This document shows positions 1 to 7,753 of a stretch of 64,000 nucleotides of DNA, piece after piece (the stretch's first letter is position 1; every line of letters begins with the position of its first letter). Source of the DNA: Prolixibacter sp. SD074 (GTDB taxonomy: Bacteria; Bacteroidota; Bacteroidia; Bacteroidales; Prolixibacteraceae). The stretch is from positions 1,975,001 through 2,039,000 of the forward strand of contig NZ_BLAW01000001.1 in NCBI RefSeq assembly GCF_009617895.1. The letters run 5' to 3'. The notes beneath the pieces were generated by a model that saw only the letters and a program-made list of their open reading frames with translations, was not told the DNA's origin and made no database searches. A program made the position numbers and the translations under genes.

Positions 1-1
1 G

Positions 2-376
2 CCCCAGCTTGCTCAGGCATCCAGTTTATTTACTACCGTCCGCCAAATCGGAGGTAGTTTCGGCATTGCTGCCCTGGGAACTATCCTTACAGAACGTGTG
101 AAGTTTCATGCCCAGATCTACAGTGAACAACTCCGTCAGGGTTCGCCCCAATATAACCAGGTTATGGATCATCTCAAAAATTTTGCCATGCACGCCACTG
201 GAAGTAGCAGTATAAATGGCCAGCATTACGCAAAAATGATGCTTTTAAATAATATAAAAAGCCAGGCATATGTCCAGGGAATTAACGATGATTTTCTGAT
301 TGGAGCCGTCTTGACATTTAGCCTGTTGATACCCATGCTATTATTAAAAACCCGTAAAAAGAAGTTAAACCGGTAA
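2..376 (+). CDS. MFS multidrug efflux transporter, DHA2 (EmrB/QacA) type, C-terminal part
   Basis: The gene enters from the left edge already open, so only the last ~124 residues are present. The piece begins with the conserved VRQIGGSFGIAALGTI segment found near the last third of 14-helix DHA2 drug/proton antiporters, continues through a polar loop, and ends with one strongly hydrophobic helix (FLIGAVLTFSLLIPMLLL) and a basic tail KTRKKKLNR, as expected for a cytoplasmic C-terminus. Such proteins export drugs or other toxic compounds using the proton gradient and often sit after an EmrA-type adaptor gene, which would lie upstream of this window. It is 12 bp from the SDR gene on the same strand. 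The substrate cannot be inferred. Confidence 0.8.
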   Translation, partial: PQLAQASSLFTTVRQIGGSFGIAALGTILTERVKFHAQIYSEQLRQGSPQYNQVMDHLKNFAMHATGSSSINGQHYAKMMLLNNIKSQAYVQGINDDFLIGAVLTFSLLIPMLLLKTRKKKLNR

Positions 377-388
377 AAATTATTAAAA

Positions 389-1177
389 ATGATAAATGAC
401 AAGCTAACAGGGAAAAGGGTTCTAATTACAGGATCCTCAAGCGGATTGGGCTTTGCAATGGCCAGGGCTTTAGGTTTAAAGGGAGCTACCGTGCTAATTG
501 TTGCACGCCATGCTAATAGTTTGGACAGAGCACTCAAAAACTTAAAAGATCAGCAAATTGATGCCTATGCATTAGAAATGGATGTCAGAAGCGGACCATC
601 CATTATGAATGCTGTAAAATGGGTTGAAAAACAATGGGGAACGCTTGATATGCTTGTTAACAATGCAGGGATCGGCATGCGGACGGTTAATCCTCATTTT
701 TTGACAGAACCCAAACCATTTTTTGAAGTGAATGCAACCGGTTTTCGCGATTTGATTGATACAAATCTCACCGGTTATTTTCTGGTTACAAAAGCATTTA
801 TACCCTTTTTTATCAAACAAAAGAAGGGTAAAATAGTAAACATCACCATGAACCATGAAACAATGAAAAGAAAGGGGTTTATTCCCTATGGACCTTCACG
901 GGCAGGGGCAGAATCCTTAACACTTATTATGTCGGAAGATTTAAAGGATTATCAAATAGATGTAAATATGCTTTTGCCGGGCGGAGCCACAGAAACGGGA
1001 ATGGTCCCGGAGGAATTTAAGCAATCCCTGCCAAAGGATTTTAAGATATTAAGTCCGGATATAATGGCCGGCCCCATTGTTTTTCTTGCAAGTGATGAAA
1101 GTGACGGAATAACCGGACAGCGAATTATTGCAACACAATTTAACGACTGGAAAAGAAATCGTTCCAATACAAATTAG
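389..1177 (+). CDS. SDR-family oxidoreductase-like protein with altered catalytic residues
   Basis: A 262-residue classical short-chain dehydrogenase/reductase fold. The cofactor motif TGSSSGLG is at residues 14-21, DV at 65-66, NNAG at 91-94 and the structural Asn of the tetrad at about 126 (DTNLTGYF). The active site is not standard. The conserved Tyr is at 167, but the Lys four residues later is Arg171, and the Ser normally 13 residues before the Tyr is Met154. The protein should still bind NAD(P), but ordinary alcohol/ketone chemistry is doubtful. It lies 12 bp after the efflux-pump gene and is probably co-transcribed with it. The coding frame is intact with normal family length, so it looks maintained. 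Substrate unknown. Confidence 0.8.
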   Translation: MINDKLTGKRVLITGSSSGLGFAMARALGLKGATVLIVARHANSLDRALKNLKDQQIDAYALEMDVRSGPSIMNAVKWVEKQWGTLDMLVNNAGIGMRTVNPHFLTEPKPFFEVNATGFRDLIDTNLTGYFLVTKAFIPFFIKQKKGKIVNITMNHETMKRKGFIPYGPSRAGAESLTLIMSEDLKDYQIDVNMLLPGGATETGMVPEEFKQSLPKDFKILSPDIMAGPIVFLASDESDGITGQRIIATQFNDWKRNRSNTN

Positions 1178-1178
1178 A

Positions 1179-1263
1179 GAAGTTCTGGGAACGGCTTTAA
1201 AGATTTTGCCAAACGGGATGAGGTAGTAATTGCTACCAAAGTATTAAACCGCACATTAACCGG
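1179..1263 (+). pseudogene. Aldo/keto reductase N-terminal fragment (frameshifted)
   Basis: Directly after the SDR stop codon, two short frames together spell a recognisable piece of an aldo/keto reductase: EVLGTALK in one frame, then DFAKRDEVVIATKV in the next after a one-base shift. RDEVVIATKV matches the strand that carries the family's conserved Thr-Lys near the cofactor pocket. Nothing further of the enzyme follows; the sequence runs into transposase-like coding. I read this as the stump of a gene destroyed by an insertion. The call rests on motif memory only and the fragment is short. Confidence 0.5.
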
Positions 1264-1593
1264 GTGATAGATTTTGCCAACCACCATGGTTTTGCCGGGC
1301 TGGCTGCGCGTGTGCCGACCCCAAAAGACAAGGGCCTGGTGGCGAACCAGGTTAAGCTGGTTTACCAGCGGGTGCATGCCCGGCTGTGCAACCATGTCTT
1401 TTTTCCCGAGGCCGACCTGAACAGGGCGATCGGCAAGAAGATCGTGCCGCATAACCAAACCCGGATGCAACAACGGGGCAACAGCCGGGAAGAACACTTC
1501 CTGACCGATGAAAAAGGATTGTTAAAAGCCTTGCCCCTGACAGGTTTTGGTATCCTTTATTATGCGAACCTGAGGGTGCAGCAAAACAGTTAA
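1264..1593 (+). pseudogene. istA: IS21-family IstA transposase fragment
   Basis: The 109-residue frame matches the region after the second catalytic Asp of IS21 IstA integrases: a PKDKGLV motif, VYQRVHARL, then a divergent middle and a ...LLKALPLTGF segment equivalent to the conserved Pro-rich stretch of the family. The N-terminal HTH, both catalytic Asp residues and the C-terminus are missing, and the catalytic Glu normally after PKDKxLV is Ala here (LVANQV). No istB follows. It is not a fragment of the intact IS21 copy at 18.0-20.6 kb, since the two proteins are only distantly similar, so it is a relic of a different IS21 element. Confidence 0.65.
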
Positions 1594-1924
1594 AGAATAT
1601 CTTGTAAAACAGTAATTAATAACCAATATCAAATAAGGAAGACAATAAATGTTCTTTGGACTTTTCGGGCATCCTCTTTTTTTTATCATCTCAATTCAAA
1701 CCATTAAAAACCGGTTGCCGTGTGAACTATACGGTGACCTAATTAGCCGCCCCTGAAAAACCTCCGGTTTCATTAACACATTCAGTGCTTCACCATATGT
1801 CTTACAGCTGATCCGGCAGGTAACCTGTGTATCGTTTTTCTTGTTCATTACGACATAAAGCTTCATCCATCCTGATCAACAGATACATAGCCCGACCGGT
1901 TCCCATTTATCCAACCTCTCTTAC
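1594..1924. other. Intergenic stretch without a convincing gene
   Basis: About 330 bases between the transposase relic and the flavin reductase. The only coding-like segment I see is a 50-codon minus-strand frame at 1696-1848 starting MNKKNDTQVTCRIS, with no recognised homologue. A second short frame overlaps it, which is typical of decayed DNA. No terminator or promoter was convincing. Confidence 0.4.
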
Positions 1925-3286
1925 TTATGGTTTTCCACTGGCAATTTTACCGGCAACAATCTCTGCGGCTTTAATCAAAGGATAACCGGCTGGGGATGCT
2001 GTAAGACACGGATGTGTTCCGATTTGGGACGACAATAACGCATTGACGGACATCCGGTTTTCGATGGCCAGACCAATCACGTTGGTCAGTTCTCCGGCGC
2101 TTAATCCGCCAATCACTTCGCCCCCGATGATGATTCCCGAACGCCGGGCCACCACCAACTTCACCAACTGTTTGTGCGCATCGGGCAAATTACCCGGATG
2201 ACGATCAACGCCTTCGAAGAAACCAGTTACTACTTCAATACCTTCTTCCAATGCCCGGGCTTCGGTTACGCCGGCCGTTCCAAATCCGGTATCGCCAATG
2301 GCCGTGGAATAGATGGCAATGGTACCACTGAAAGTTTTAATCACATGCAAATTAAATAAGTTCATGCCGGCAATACGGGCCTCGGCACAAGCAGTAGAGG
2401 CCAGCATGGTAAATACACGCCGGCGTGTAACGAAATCGCGTTTCTGCGCGCAATCGCCCACGGCAAATACATCGGGTGTGTGGGTGCGCATGTATTCGTC
2501 GACCGCAATAAAGCCGCTTTCGTCGATATCGATGCCTGATTTGGCAGCCAGCGCTGTATTGGGTTGGTAGCCCATGGAGAGTATGACCGCATCCACCTTT
2601 TCAGTAAGGCCATTTTCGAGACGAACACCCGTCACCTTATCGCCGCCTACAATCTCTTTCACACCATTGCCGGTGATGATATTCACGCCTCGTTCTTCGA
2701 GCTTGGTTTGGATGCGATTGGACAACTCCACATCAAATGCCAAGCTCAAAATAGAGGATTCTTTTTCTACCAGGATGACCTCTTTCCCGTCTCGTACCAA
2801 CTCGTCGGAGAATTCCACACCGATGAAGCCGGCACCGATGACCGCAACGCGCTTGCACGAAGCCAGCTTTTGTTTCATGTCGTCGAGATAAATCTTATCT
2901 TTGGGAATCACAAAAACATTTTCCTTTTCAGCCCCTTTCAGCCATTTCGGTTTTACCGGAACAGAGCCCGTAGCAATGATCAGCTTATCAAATTGAATAG
3001 TATCGCCTCCTGCTAATTGTGCCGTTTTGGTTTTCCCGTCAATCAGGATCACTTCATCAACTATCGACCCAATATCATTTTTTGCCATCATGGCATCAAC
3101 AGGCACGATGTTTTTGGCACTGTCGCCCAGTGTACCGAAAATGTATGGGATGCCGCAGGGAACCATTACATCTTTCTGCTTCTTGACCAGTGTGAATTTC
3201 TTTTCCGGATAAGATGATTTTCCGGTTATAGCCGCGACCATACCAGCCGCGCTTCCTCCAATGACTAATACATCAGTTGTTTTCAT
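1925..3286 (-). CDS. FAD/NAD(P)-dependent disulfide reductase (CoA-disulfide reductase / NADH oxidase-like)
   Basis: A 453-residue flavoprotein of the pyridine nucleotide-disulfide oxidoreductase class. Visible parts are an N-terminal FAD-binding loop GGSAAG, the single redox cysteine in VPCGIPY (residue 44 from the chosen ATG), a central NAD-binding motif VIGAGFIGVEF, the second FAD motif VFAVGDCA and a C-terminal dimerisation domain. A single active-site Cys in xCGxPY is the signature of the CoA-disulfide reductase/NADH oxidase branch rather than of lipoamide or glutathione reductases. I chose ATG 3286 over an upstream TTG (3307) because the FAD strand follows it at the usual distance. It is the last gene of the long leftward operon, 39 bp after cobO, and may recycle thiols or persulfides for that pathway (inference). 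Confidence 0.85.
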   Translation of the reverse strand: MKTTDVLVIGGSAAGMVAAITGKSSYPEKKFTLVKKQKDVMVPCGIPYIFGTLGDSAKNIVPVDAMMAKNDIGSIVDEVILIDGKTKTAQLAGGDTIQFDKLIIATGSVPVKPKWLKGAEKENVFVIPKDKIYLDDMKQKLASCKRVAVIGAGFIGVEFSDELVRDGKEVILVEKESSILSLAFDVELSNRIQTKLEERGVNIITGNGVKEIVGGDKVTGVRLENGLTEKVDAVILSMGYQPNTALAAKSGIDIDESGFIAVDEYMRTHTPDVFAVGDCAQKRDFVTRRRVFTMLASTACAEARIAGMNLFNLHVIKTFSGTIAIYSTAIGDTGFGTAGVTEARALEEGIEVVTGFFEGVDRHPGNLPDAHKQLVKLVVARRSGIIIGGEVIGGLSAGELTNVIGLAIENRMSVNALLSSQIGTHPCLTASPAGYPLIKAAEIVAGKIASGKP

Positions 3287-3325
3287 GTGTTTATTGTTTG
3301 TATTCAAGGGTTACATACGACAGTC

Positions 3326-3841
3326 TTAAAACTCAATCCCTCTACGGCCGACAAGACCACTTGAATAATAATGTTTTATCTCTTTCATTTCGGTCACCAA
3401 ATCGGCTATTTCTATAAGATCAGATGTAGCGTACCGTCCCGTAACAATAACTTCGGAATGTTTTTCACGAGATTGAATGGCCCTAATTAGTTCTTCCGAA
3501 GAAAACAAGTTAAAATGAACCGCAATGCAAGCCTCATCCAGGATAACCAAGTCATACGCCCCGGACGACAAGACCGTGGTCACTTCTTCCAATCCTTGCC
3601 GGGCTGCATTGATATCTTCCTCCGAAGCTTCTTCGACAATAAAGCATTTAAGCCCATATTGCTTCACTTTAATTTCAGGAAGAAAACGATTGATTGATTC
3701 ATGCTCCGAGTATGTACAACCTTTCACAAACTGGGCAAAGAAAACTTTCTTTCCCGCACCAGCTGCCCGAACAGCCAGGCCAATTGCAGCCGTGGTCTTT
3801 CCTTTTCCGTTACCTGTGTAAACCTGAACATATCCTTTCAT
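3326..3841 (-). CDS. cobO: Cob(I)yrinic acid a,c-diamide adenosyltransferase (CobA/CobO type)
   Basis: A 171-residue P-loop protein. The Walker A motif GNGKGKTT is at residues 11-18, the Walker B-like LVILDE near 98-103, and the C-terminal VTEMKEIKHYYSSG with final RRGIEF is characteristic of CobA-type ATP:corrinoid adenosyltransferases. These enzymes transfer the 5'-deoxyadenosyl group of ATP to cob(I)alamin or to corrinoid precursors. No other cobalamin gene or B12 riboswitch is visible nearby, so it probably serves salvage or a special role in this operon. Its ATG overlaps the stop of the preceding radical SAM-derived gene by 4 bp, which implies translational coupling. Confidence 0.9.
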   Translation of the reverse strand: MKGYVQVYTGNGKGKTTAAIGLAVRAAGAGKKVFFAQFVKGCTYSEHESINRFLPEIKVKQYGLKCFIVEEASEEDINAARQGLEEVTTVLSSGAYDLVILDEACIAVHFNLFSSEELIRAIQSREKHSEVIVTGRYATSDLIEIADLVTEMKEIKHYYSSGLVGRRGIEF

Positions 3842-4293
3842 AACGAGGGCCTGTATTGTCGATAATAAAATATCTTCCCGTTGTATTTCACCTTGTTAAT
3901 TAGGCGCATATGCAGTAGGGAACTTATCACCGAAGTATTGGATTTATCGTTCCGAAGAAGCTCCTCCATGGCATCCTCGCGTAACGGATGGACTGCCGTG
4001 ATATTGAAGATACCGTCAAATGCGTTTCCGGTAAATTCATCGGCAAATGAATGGAGTCCGGATAAATAGGCTTCAAATGTCAAAGCCGTAACCGGCCGGT
4101 CGAACATTCTCCAGATTTCCTCGTTTGCTGCATCAACTTTTACTGAGGCCCAGTCGGCCAGCGTCAACGAATCCCTGACTTCTTTCTTTGTCAATAAAGA
4201 AGCATTGCTAATGATGGCTATTGGAGAAACAATATTATTTATTCCCAGGCTTTTGCCCAGCCTACGCGATGGTATGGGGCCCAAACTTATCAT
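3838..4293 (-). CDS. Radical SAM-family protein with two internal in-frame deletions (lacks the Fe-S motif)
   Basis: The 151 residues begin with GPIPSRRLGKSLGINNI, the N-terminal signature of a ~300-residue radical SAM family often found with NifX-like genes. In that family the next segment is CxxxCxxC, which holds the 4Fe-4S cluster. Here the text jumps directly to IISNASLL, a later strand, then continues through ADWASVKVDAANEEIWRMFDRP. A second jump from SFADEF to TGNAFDGIFNITAVHP removes the middle-to-late barrel. The end, including the small helical C-terminal domain (AMEELL ... KIFYYRQY), is normal. The frame stays open and both gene borders are tight (4-bp overlap with cobO, 12 bp from the NifX-like gene). 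It cannot be a radical SAM enzyme; a binding role or ongoing decay are both possible. Confidence 0.7.
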   Translation of the reverse strand: MISLGPIPSRRLGKSLGINNIVSPIAIISNASLLTKKEVRDSLTLADWASVKVDAANEEIWRMFDRPVTALTFEAYLSGLHSFADEFTGNAFDGIFNITAVHPLREDAMEELLRNDKSNTSVISSLLHMRLINKVKYNGKIFYYRQYRPSL

Positions 4294-4305
4294 CTGACAA
4301 TTGAT

Positions 4306-4770
4306 TTATTGTTCTTCCGTCTGATAATTTTTATCAAATCTCTGTGGCATCTTCAAAATCCCCAGGTTGATTTGATACAATGCGTAATGACGGACCGTTT
4401 TTCGCTTTTCTTCCTTTAACCAATAAATGTGCTTTAAAAGAACCTCAGTCACTTCGCCTATACATGTGGCAGAAATAATCACCGGAATAAAATACTCACG
4501 GACCATGTGAAGATTGCGGCCAAATTCCCTCGCAACCAACACATCGACACCCAGCTCTTTCAAAAAGCTAATGATTGCTTTTCCTTTTCGGGGAGAACCG
4601 TGCAGGAACTCTTCGCCGGACTGAATGAATGGGTTCTGATATTCATCGATCAGACTCAGCTCATCATCCCGGTGTTCATAAATCAGGAAACGTTCAGCTT
4701 CGCCAAAATGCTTCTTTTCAAAAGCATGCCCCTGATTAACCGCAAAAGCGAAGCGCAAAGATTCTTTCAT
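4306..4770 (-). CDS. NifX/NifB-C-terminal-like (dinitrogenase Fe-Mo cofactor domain) protein
   Basis: A 154-residue protein starting MKESLRFAFAVNQ and containing KKHFGEAERF, which fits the start of the PF02579 fold (IAFAx ... HFGxAxxF) that binds iron-molybdenum or related metal clusters in NifX, NafY and Orange Protein. The centre (LKELGVDVLVAREFG) fits the second half of that fold. A C-terminal extension of about 50 residues (LLKHIYWLKEEKRKT ...) is not typical of minimal NifX proteins. The ATG at 4770 was preferred to an upstream TTG at 4803 because the fold starts immediately after it. It lies between the Mrp-type ATPase and the deleted radical SAM gene. No nitrogenase structural genes are present, so nitrogen fixation should not be assumed. 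Confidence 0.7.
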   Translation of the reverse strand: MKESLRFAFAVNQGHAFEKKHFGEAERFLIYEHRDDELSLIDEYQNPFIQSGEEFLHGSPRKGKAIISFLKELGVDVLVAREFGRNLHMVREYFIPVIISATCIGEVTEVLLKHIYWLKEEKRKTVRHYALYQINLGILKMPQRFDKNYQTEEQ

Positions 4771-4830
4771 AAGCACATGATTTAAGAAACTGACATGGAA
4801 CAATTGATATCTATATCCACGACATAATTC

Positions 4831-5643
4831 TTATGCCGGTACTTCCTTTACCTGATCGATTTTTTGCGCCAACTCTTCAAAGGCTTTTATCAGAATTGCA
4901 TTTCCAGAGCTGAATACGTTCTTACCCTGATCACTCAACTCACAAACATCGGCCACAAGTGGAATCTGTGAAAGCAGTGGCACACCGTATTCCTTCGCCA
5001 GTTGCTCTCCCCCTCCTTTCCCAAACAAAAAGTATTTTTCATCCGGGTGTTTTTCGGGTACAAACCAGGCCATGTTCTCCACGATACCGGCCACCGGAAT
5101 ACCGACGCCATTGGCAACAAACATATGGGCAGCTTTTCGTCCATCGGCAATGGCCATTTGCTGCGGCGTCACCACAATGATGGCCCTGGCTCCCGGGAAC
5201 TTTTGTGCCAGCGTAATGGAAATGTCGCCGGTTCCGGGCGGTAAATCAATGACCAGGTAATCCAGTTTTCCCCAACGGGTATTCTCGATCAACTGCGTGA
5301 GCGCTTTGGAAGCCAATGGCCCCCGCCAGATGACCGCGTCCTGCTTTTGCATAAGAAACCCCAATGACATAACTTTGATGCCGAATTTCTCCACGGGTTC
5401 CATCTGCTCGCGGTCGTTTTCCTTCCATACCTGGGGCCTGGCATTTTCCAGTCCTAATGCCATCGGAACAGAAGGTCCGTACAAATCGGCATCCAATATT
5501 CCTGTCGCATAACCTTCGCGCATGAAAGCCACCGCCAGGTTAACCGCTACGGTTGATTTCCCCACGCCGCCTTTTCCTGAAGCTACCAAAATGATATTCT
5601 CCACTTCCGGTAAAATCTTCGGTTGCATTTTCTTTATTTCCAT
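4831..5643 (-). CDS. Mrp/NBP35 (ApbC) family P-loop ATPase, Fe-S carrier type
   Basis: A 270-residue MinD/Mrp-class ATPase. The deviant Walker A motif SGKGGVGKST is near residue 24, the DADLYGPSVP switch sequence follows, and DLPPGTGD with the later Asn-Met-Ala-Trp segment (ENMAWF) is typical of Mrp/ApbC proteins. The usual N-terminal DUF59 domain is absent, as is the C-terminal CxxC; ENMAWFVPEKHPDEKYFLFGKGGG occupies the place where many Mrp proteins have CxxC, so cluster binding is uncertain. Known members carry or transfer Fe-S clusters. In ORP loci of Desulfovibrio an Mrp-type ATPase accompanies the two ferredoxin-MinD ATPases, as here. Confidence 0.88.
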   Translation of the reverse strand: MEIKKMQPKILPEVENIILVASGKGGVGKSTVAVNLAVAFMREGYATGILDADLYGPSVPMALGLENARPQVWKENDREQMEPVEKFGIKVMSLGFLMQKQDAVIWRGPLASKALTQLIENTRWGKLDYLVIDLPPGTGDISITLAQKFPGARAIIVVTPQQMAIADGRKAAHMFVANGVGIPVAGIVENMAWFVPEKHPDEKYFLFGKGGGEQLAKEYGVPLLSQIPLVADVCELSDQGKNVFSSGNAILIKAFEELAQKIDQVKEVPA

Positions 5644-5684
5644 GAGTTAATTTCTATATCTGAGTTGATTACCTAATAATTCTG

Positions 5685-6590
5685 TCAGTTGTGATGAATG
5701 AAACTTTTGCCATATGTAAGAGATTCTTCTTTCGTAATCTGTCGCCATACTTCCCGCAATTGCTTGGTTATGGTTGAATCGGGGGCAAACTCGATAACCG
5801 ACTTGCCTTCAATCATGGCCATCACAACCGTATCATCGAACGGTATTCGGGCCAGCAACGGGATTTGTTTGTTTTCCAGGAATATTTCAACCTGTTTGGT
5901 TACCTCCAGGTTCAGGTCATGTTTGTTTATCAGCGCTGCCATGGGCACCCGAAAAGAATTGACCAATTTCACAAGTCTCTGCAAATCGTGCAAGCCAGAA
6001 AGGGTCGGTTCAATAACCAGCAAAACCTGGTCGGTTCCTGAAACAGAAGCAATCGCTGAACAGCCAATTCCGGGCGGACCGTCGTTAAGAATGTAGCTGG
6101 CTTGTTTATCACGAGCCAACTCCCTGGCTTTATTTCGAATCAGCGTCACCAGTTTCCCTGAATTTTCTTCTCCCGGCCCCATATGCGCATGAACCATCGG
6201 GCCAAAACGCGTATCGGAAATGTACCACTCGTTATTCCTGCTACGGGTGGATGTAATCGCTCCATTTGGACAAGTCCGTTCGCACAACCGGCATCCTTCA
6301 CATTGGTAAGGATTGATCTCGTATTGACCATGAAGAAAATGAATGGCATTGAACCGGCAGTTCGACTGGCAGATTCCGCAACCATCGCACTTATCTGCAT
6401 CAATCGATGCAACCCAGGCACCCTCGAAAATATACTGTTCCCTCATTTCGGGCTGCAATATCAGGTGTAAATCGGCCGCATCCACATCATTGTCGCAAAA
6501 AACAGCTTCGACAGCAATAGATGAAAGTGCAGCCGTAATGCTGGTTTTTCCGGTCCCCCCTTTTCCGCTTAAAATCGTAATCTCCTTCAT
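5685..6590 (-). CDS. MinD-type ATPase with inserted double [4Fe-4S] ferredoxin domain (first of pair)
   Basis: A 301-residue protein with the deviant Walker A SGKGGTGKTS at residues 8-17, then from about residue 65 two ferredoxin repeats, each CxxCxxCxxxC (CDGCGICQSNC and CEGCRLCERTC), then the ATPase core again (NDGPPGIGC, VIEPTLSGLHDL). This nested arrangement is the mark of the paired ATPases of ORP-type and NifX-associated loci. Its start overlaps the stop of the second ATPase (ATGA), so the two are translationally coupled and probably form a heterodimer (inference). A likely role is ATP-driven assembly or transfer of a metal-sulfur cofactor onto the NifX-like partners. The protein is cytoplasmic; no membrane segment is present. 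Confidence 0.9.
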   Translation of the reverse strand: MKEITILSGKGGTGKTSITAALSSIAVEAVFCDNDVDAADLHLILQPEMREQYIFEGAWVASIDADKCDGCGICQSNCRFNAIHFLHGQYEINPYQCEGCRLCERTCPNGAITSTRSRNNEWYISDTRFGPMVHAHMGPGEENSGKLVTLIRNKARELARDKQASYILNDGPPGIGCSAIASVSGTDQVLLVIEPTLSGLHDLQRLVKLVNSFRVPMAALINKHDLNLEVTKQVEIFLENKQIPLLARIPFDDTVVMAMIEGKSVIEFAPDSTITKQLREVWRQITKEESLTYGKSFIHHN

Positions 6591-7504
6591 AATTCAGCCA
6601 AATGATGTCCTACCTTCCCGGTGATTTGTTGATATACAGTTTCAAATTCTTCCGGAACATTTTCAAAAAGATTCCCTGCGGCATACTCCGCTGCATACTC
6701 CCTGCTAAAGGGTATCTCTCCCAGAATTTCAATTCCCTTTCGGGAAAGGAATTCGTGTGTTTCATGATTCCCCAAGCCACTCTTGTTAATCACGACACCA
6801 TAGGGTTTCTCCAGTTCGTCAAGCAATTCCACTGTAAGCTTCAGATCATGCAAGCCAAAGGGTGTGGGCTCCGTCACCAGAATCACATAATCGGCATCAG
6901 CCACTGTTTCCACTACCGGGCAACTGGTTCCGGGCGGAGCATCATAAATGACAAGTGAACCCTGTTCGGGAAATTCATTCTTCAACTCTTTTATCAGCAT
7001 AGTCTGCATGGACGAACCAATTTGTAAACGTCCTTCCAACAAACCTTGTCCGAAACCAATGTCGTATTTCGCAATTTGCCCGATTGATTCCGGCTTTTCT
7101 ATTATGGCATCAAACGGACAGGCAACAGAGCAAGCGCCGCAACTATGGCATAAATCGGAATTAACCTGAGCGAGTTTAACGGATGGAATAATGACTATGG
7201 CATTGAATTCACAATACGTCACACATTTCCGGCAAAACTGACATTTCTCGCTGTCGATAACCGGGATCAACTGATTGACCGGTTTATTTTCTATCATTAT
7301 TTTCTCCGGAAAGAAAAGTGCATCATTGGGTTCCTCCACATCACAGTCGTATAACACAACATCTTCTCCATCCATGGAAAAACGTCTATACAAATTCAGT
7401 GATACCGTTGTTTTTCCGGTACCTCCCTTTCCACTGGCTACCACTATTTTTTTAACCACAAAAACTACATTGGTAAATAAGTAATTCAATGGATAATCGC
7501 GCAT
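6587..7504 (-). CDS. MinD-type ATPase with inserted double [4Fe-4S] ferredoxin domain (second of pair)
   Basis: A 305-residue paralogue of the neighbouring ATPase: deviant Walker A ASGKGGTGKTT, two ferredoxin motifs (CQFCRKCVTYC, CHSCGACSVAC), YDAPPGTSCP and TEPTPFGLHDL. The annotated ATG at 7504 adds 15 residues (MRDYPLNYLF...) before the first strand and lies inside a perfect inverted repeat at 7492-7526. A GTG at 7459 (VVKKIVVASGKGG) would give the usual family N-terminus and leave the hairpin in the leader, so the true start is open. The two ATPases overlap by 4 bp. Function as for its partner: predicted Fe-S-containing ATPase of a cofactor-assembly complex. Confidence 0.9.
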   Translation of the reverse strand: MRDYPLNYLFTNVVFVVKKIVVASGKGGTGKTTVSLNLYRRFSMDGEDVVLYDCDVEEPNDALFFPEKIMIENKPVNQLIPVIDSEKCQFCRKCVTYCEFNAIVIIPSVKLAQVNSDLCHSCGACSVACPFDAIIEKPESIGQIAKYDIGFGQGLLEGRLQIGSSMQTMLIKELKNEFPEQGSLVIYDAPPGTSCPVVETVADADYVILVTEPTPFGLHDLKLTVELLDELEKPYGVVINKSGLGNHETHEFLSRKGIEILGEIPFSREYAAEYAAGNLFENVPEEFETVYQQITGKVGHHLAEL

Positions 7505-7526
7505 TGATTATGCATGCGCGATTATC
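7492..7526. promoter_or_regulatory. Perfect 12-bp inverted repeat at the start of the MinD-type gene
   Basis: GATAATCGCGCA (7492-7503) and TGCGCGATTATC (7515-7526) are exact inverted repeats around an 11-base loop. In the leftward mRNA this hairpin lies between the GR-rich protein gene and the ATPase gene and covers the upstream ATG candidate of the latter. There is no T-run after it, so it is not a simple terminator. It could stabilise or process the operon mRNA or limit translation. Confidence 0.6.
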
Positions 7527-7547
7527 TTCATCTACAACCATGAACAC

Positions 7548-7751
7548 CTAAAAGCGGCCTCCTCTTCCGCGGCCTGCTCCACGTCCGGGGCCTCTTCCTC
7601 GGCCTGCTCCACGTCCTCTGCCCAATCCACGTCCGAATTGGATTTCATTGTTTTCGTTGGAGCCTTCCCCTTTTGCAGGGGCACACTTTCCCAATCCTCT
7701 ACCGGTGCGGGGACCTTGTCCCAACGGTCCGGTTTCATTAAATCCAGGCAT
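7548..7751 (-). CDS. Small Gly/Arg-rich protein, DUF5320 type
   Basis: 67 residues starting MPGFNETGPLGQGPRTGRGLGKC, which fits the N-terminal signature of DUF5320 proteins (MPxxxxTGPxGxGPxTGRGxGxC). The second half is a low-complexity GR repeat (GRGLGRGRGAGRGRG ...). These small proteins recur beside NifX-like and MinD-type genes in anaerobes; their function is unknown. The protein is strongly basic and probably unstructured. It lies 2 bp from the next, related small gene. A second frame over the same DNA is acidic (E/A-rich) and I rejected it. Confidence 0.75.
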   Translation of the reverse strand: MPGFNETGPLGQGPRTGRGLGKCAPAKGEGSNENNEIQFGRGLGRGRGAGRGRGPGRGAGRGRGGRF

Positions 7752-7753
7752 AT

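Noticed and set aside
7532-7738. Acidic Glu/Ala-rich frame overlapping the GR-rich protein
   Set aside because: Frame-shifted reading of the GR repeat; only the GR frame has the DUF5320 N-terminal signature and an ATG directly after its neighbour.
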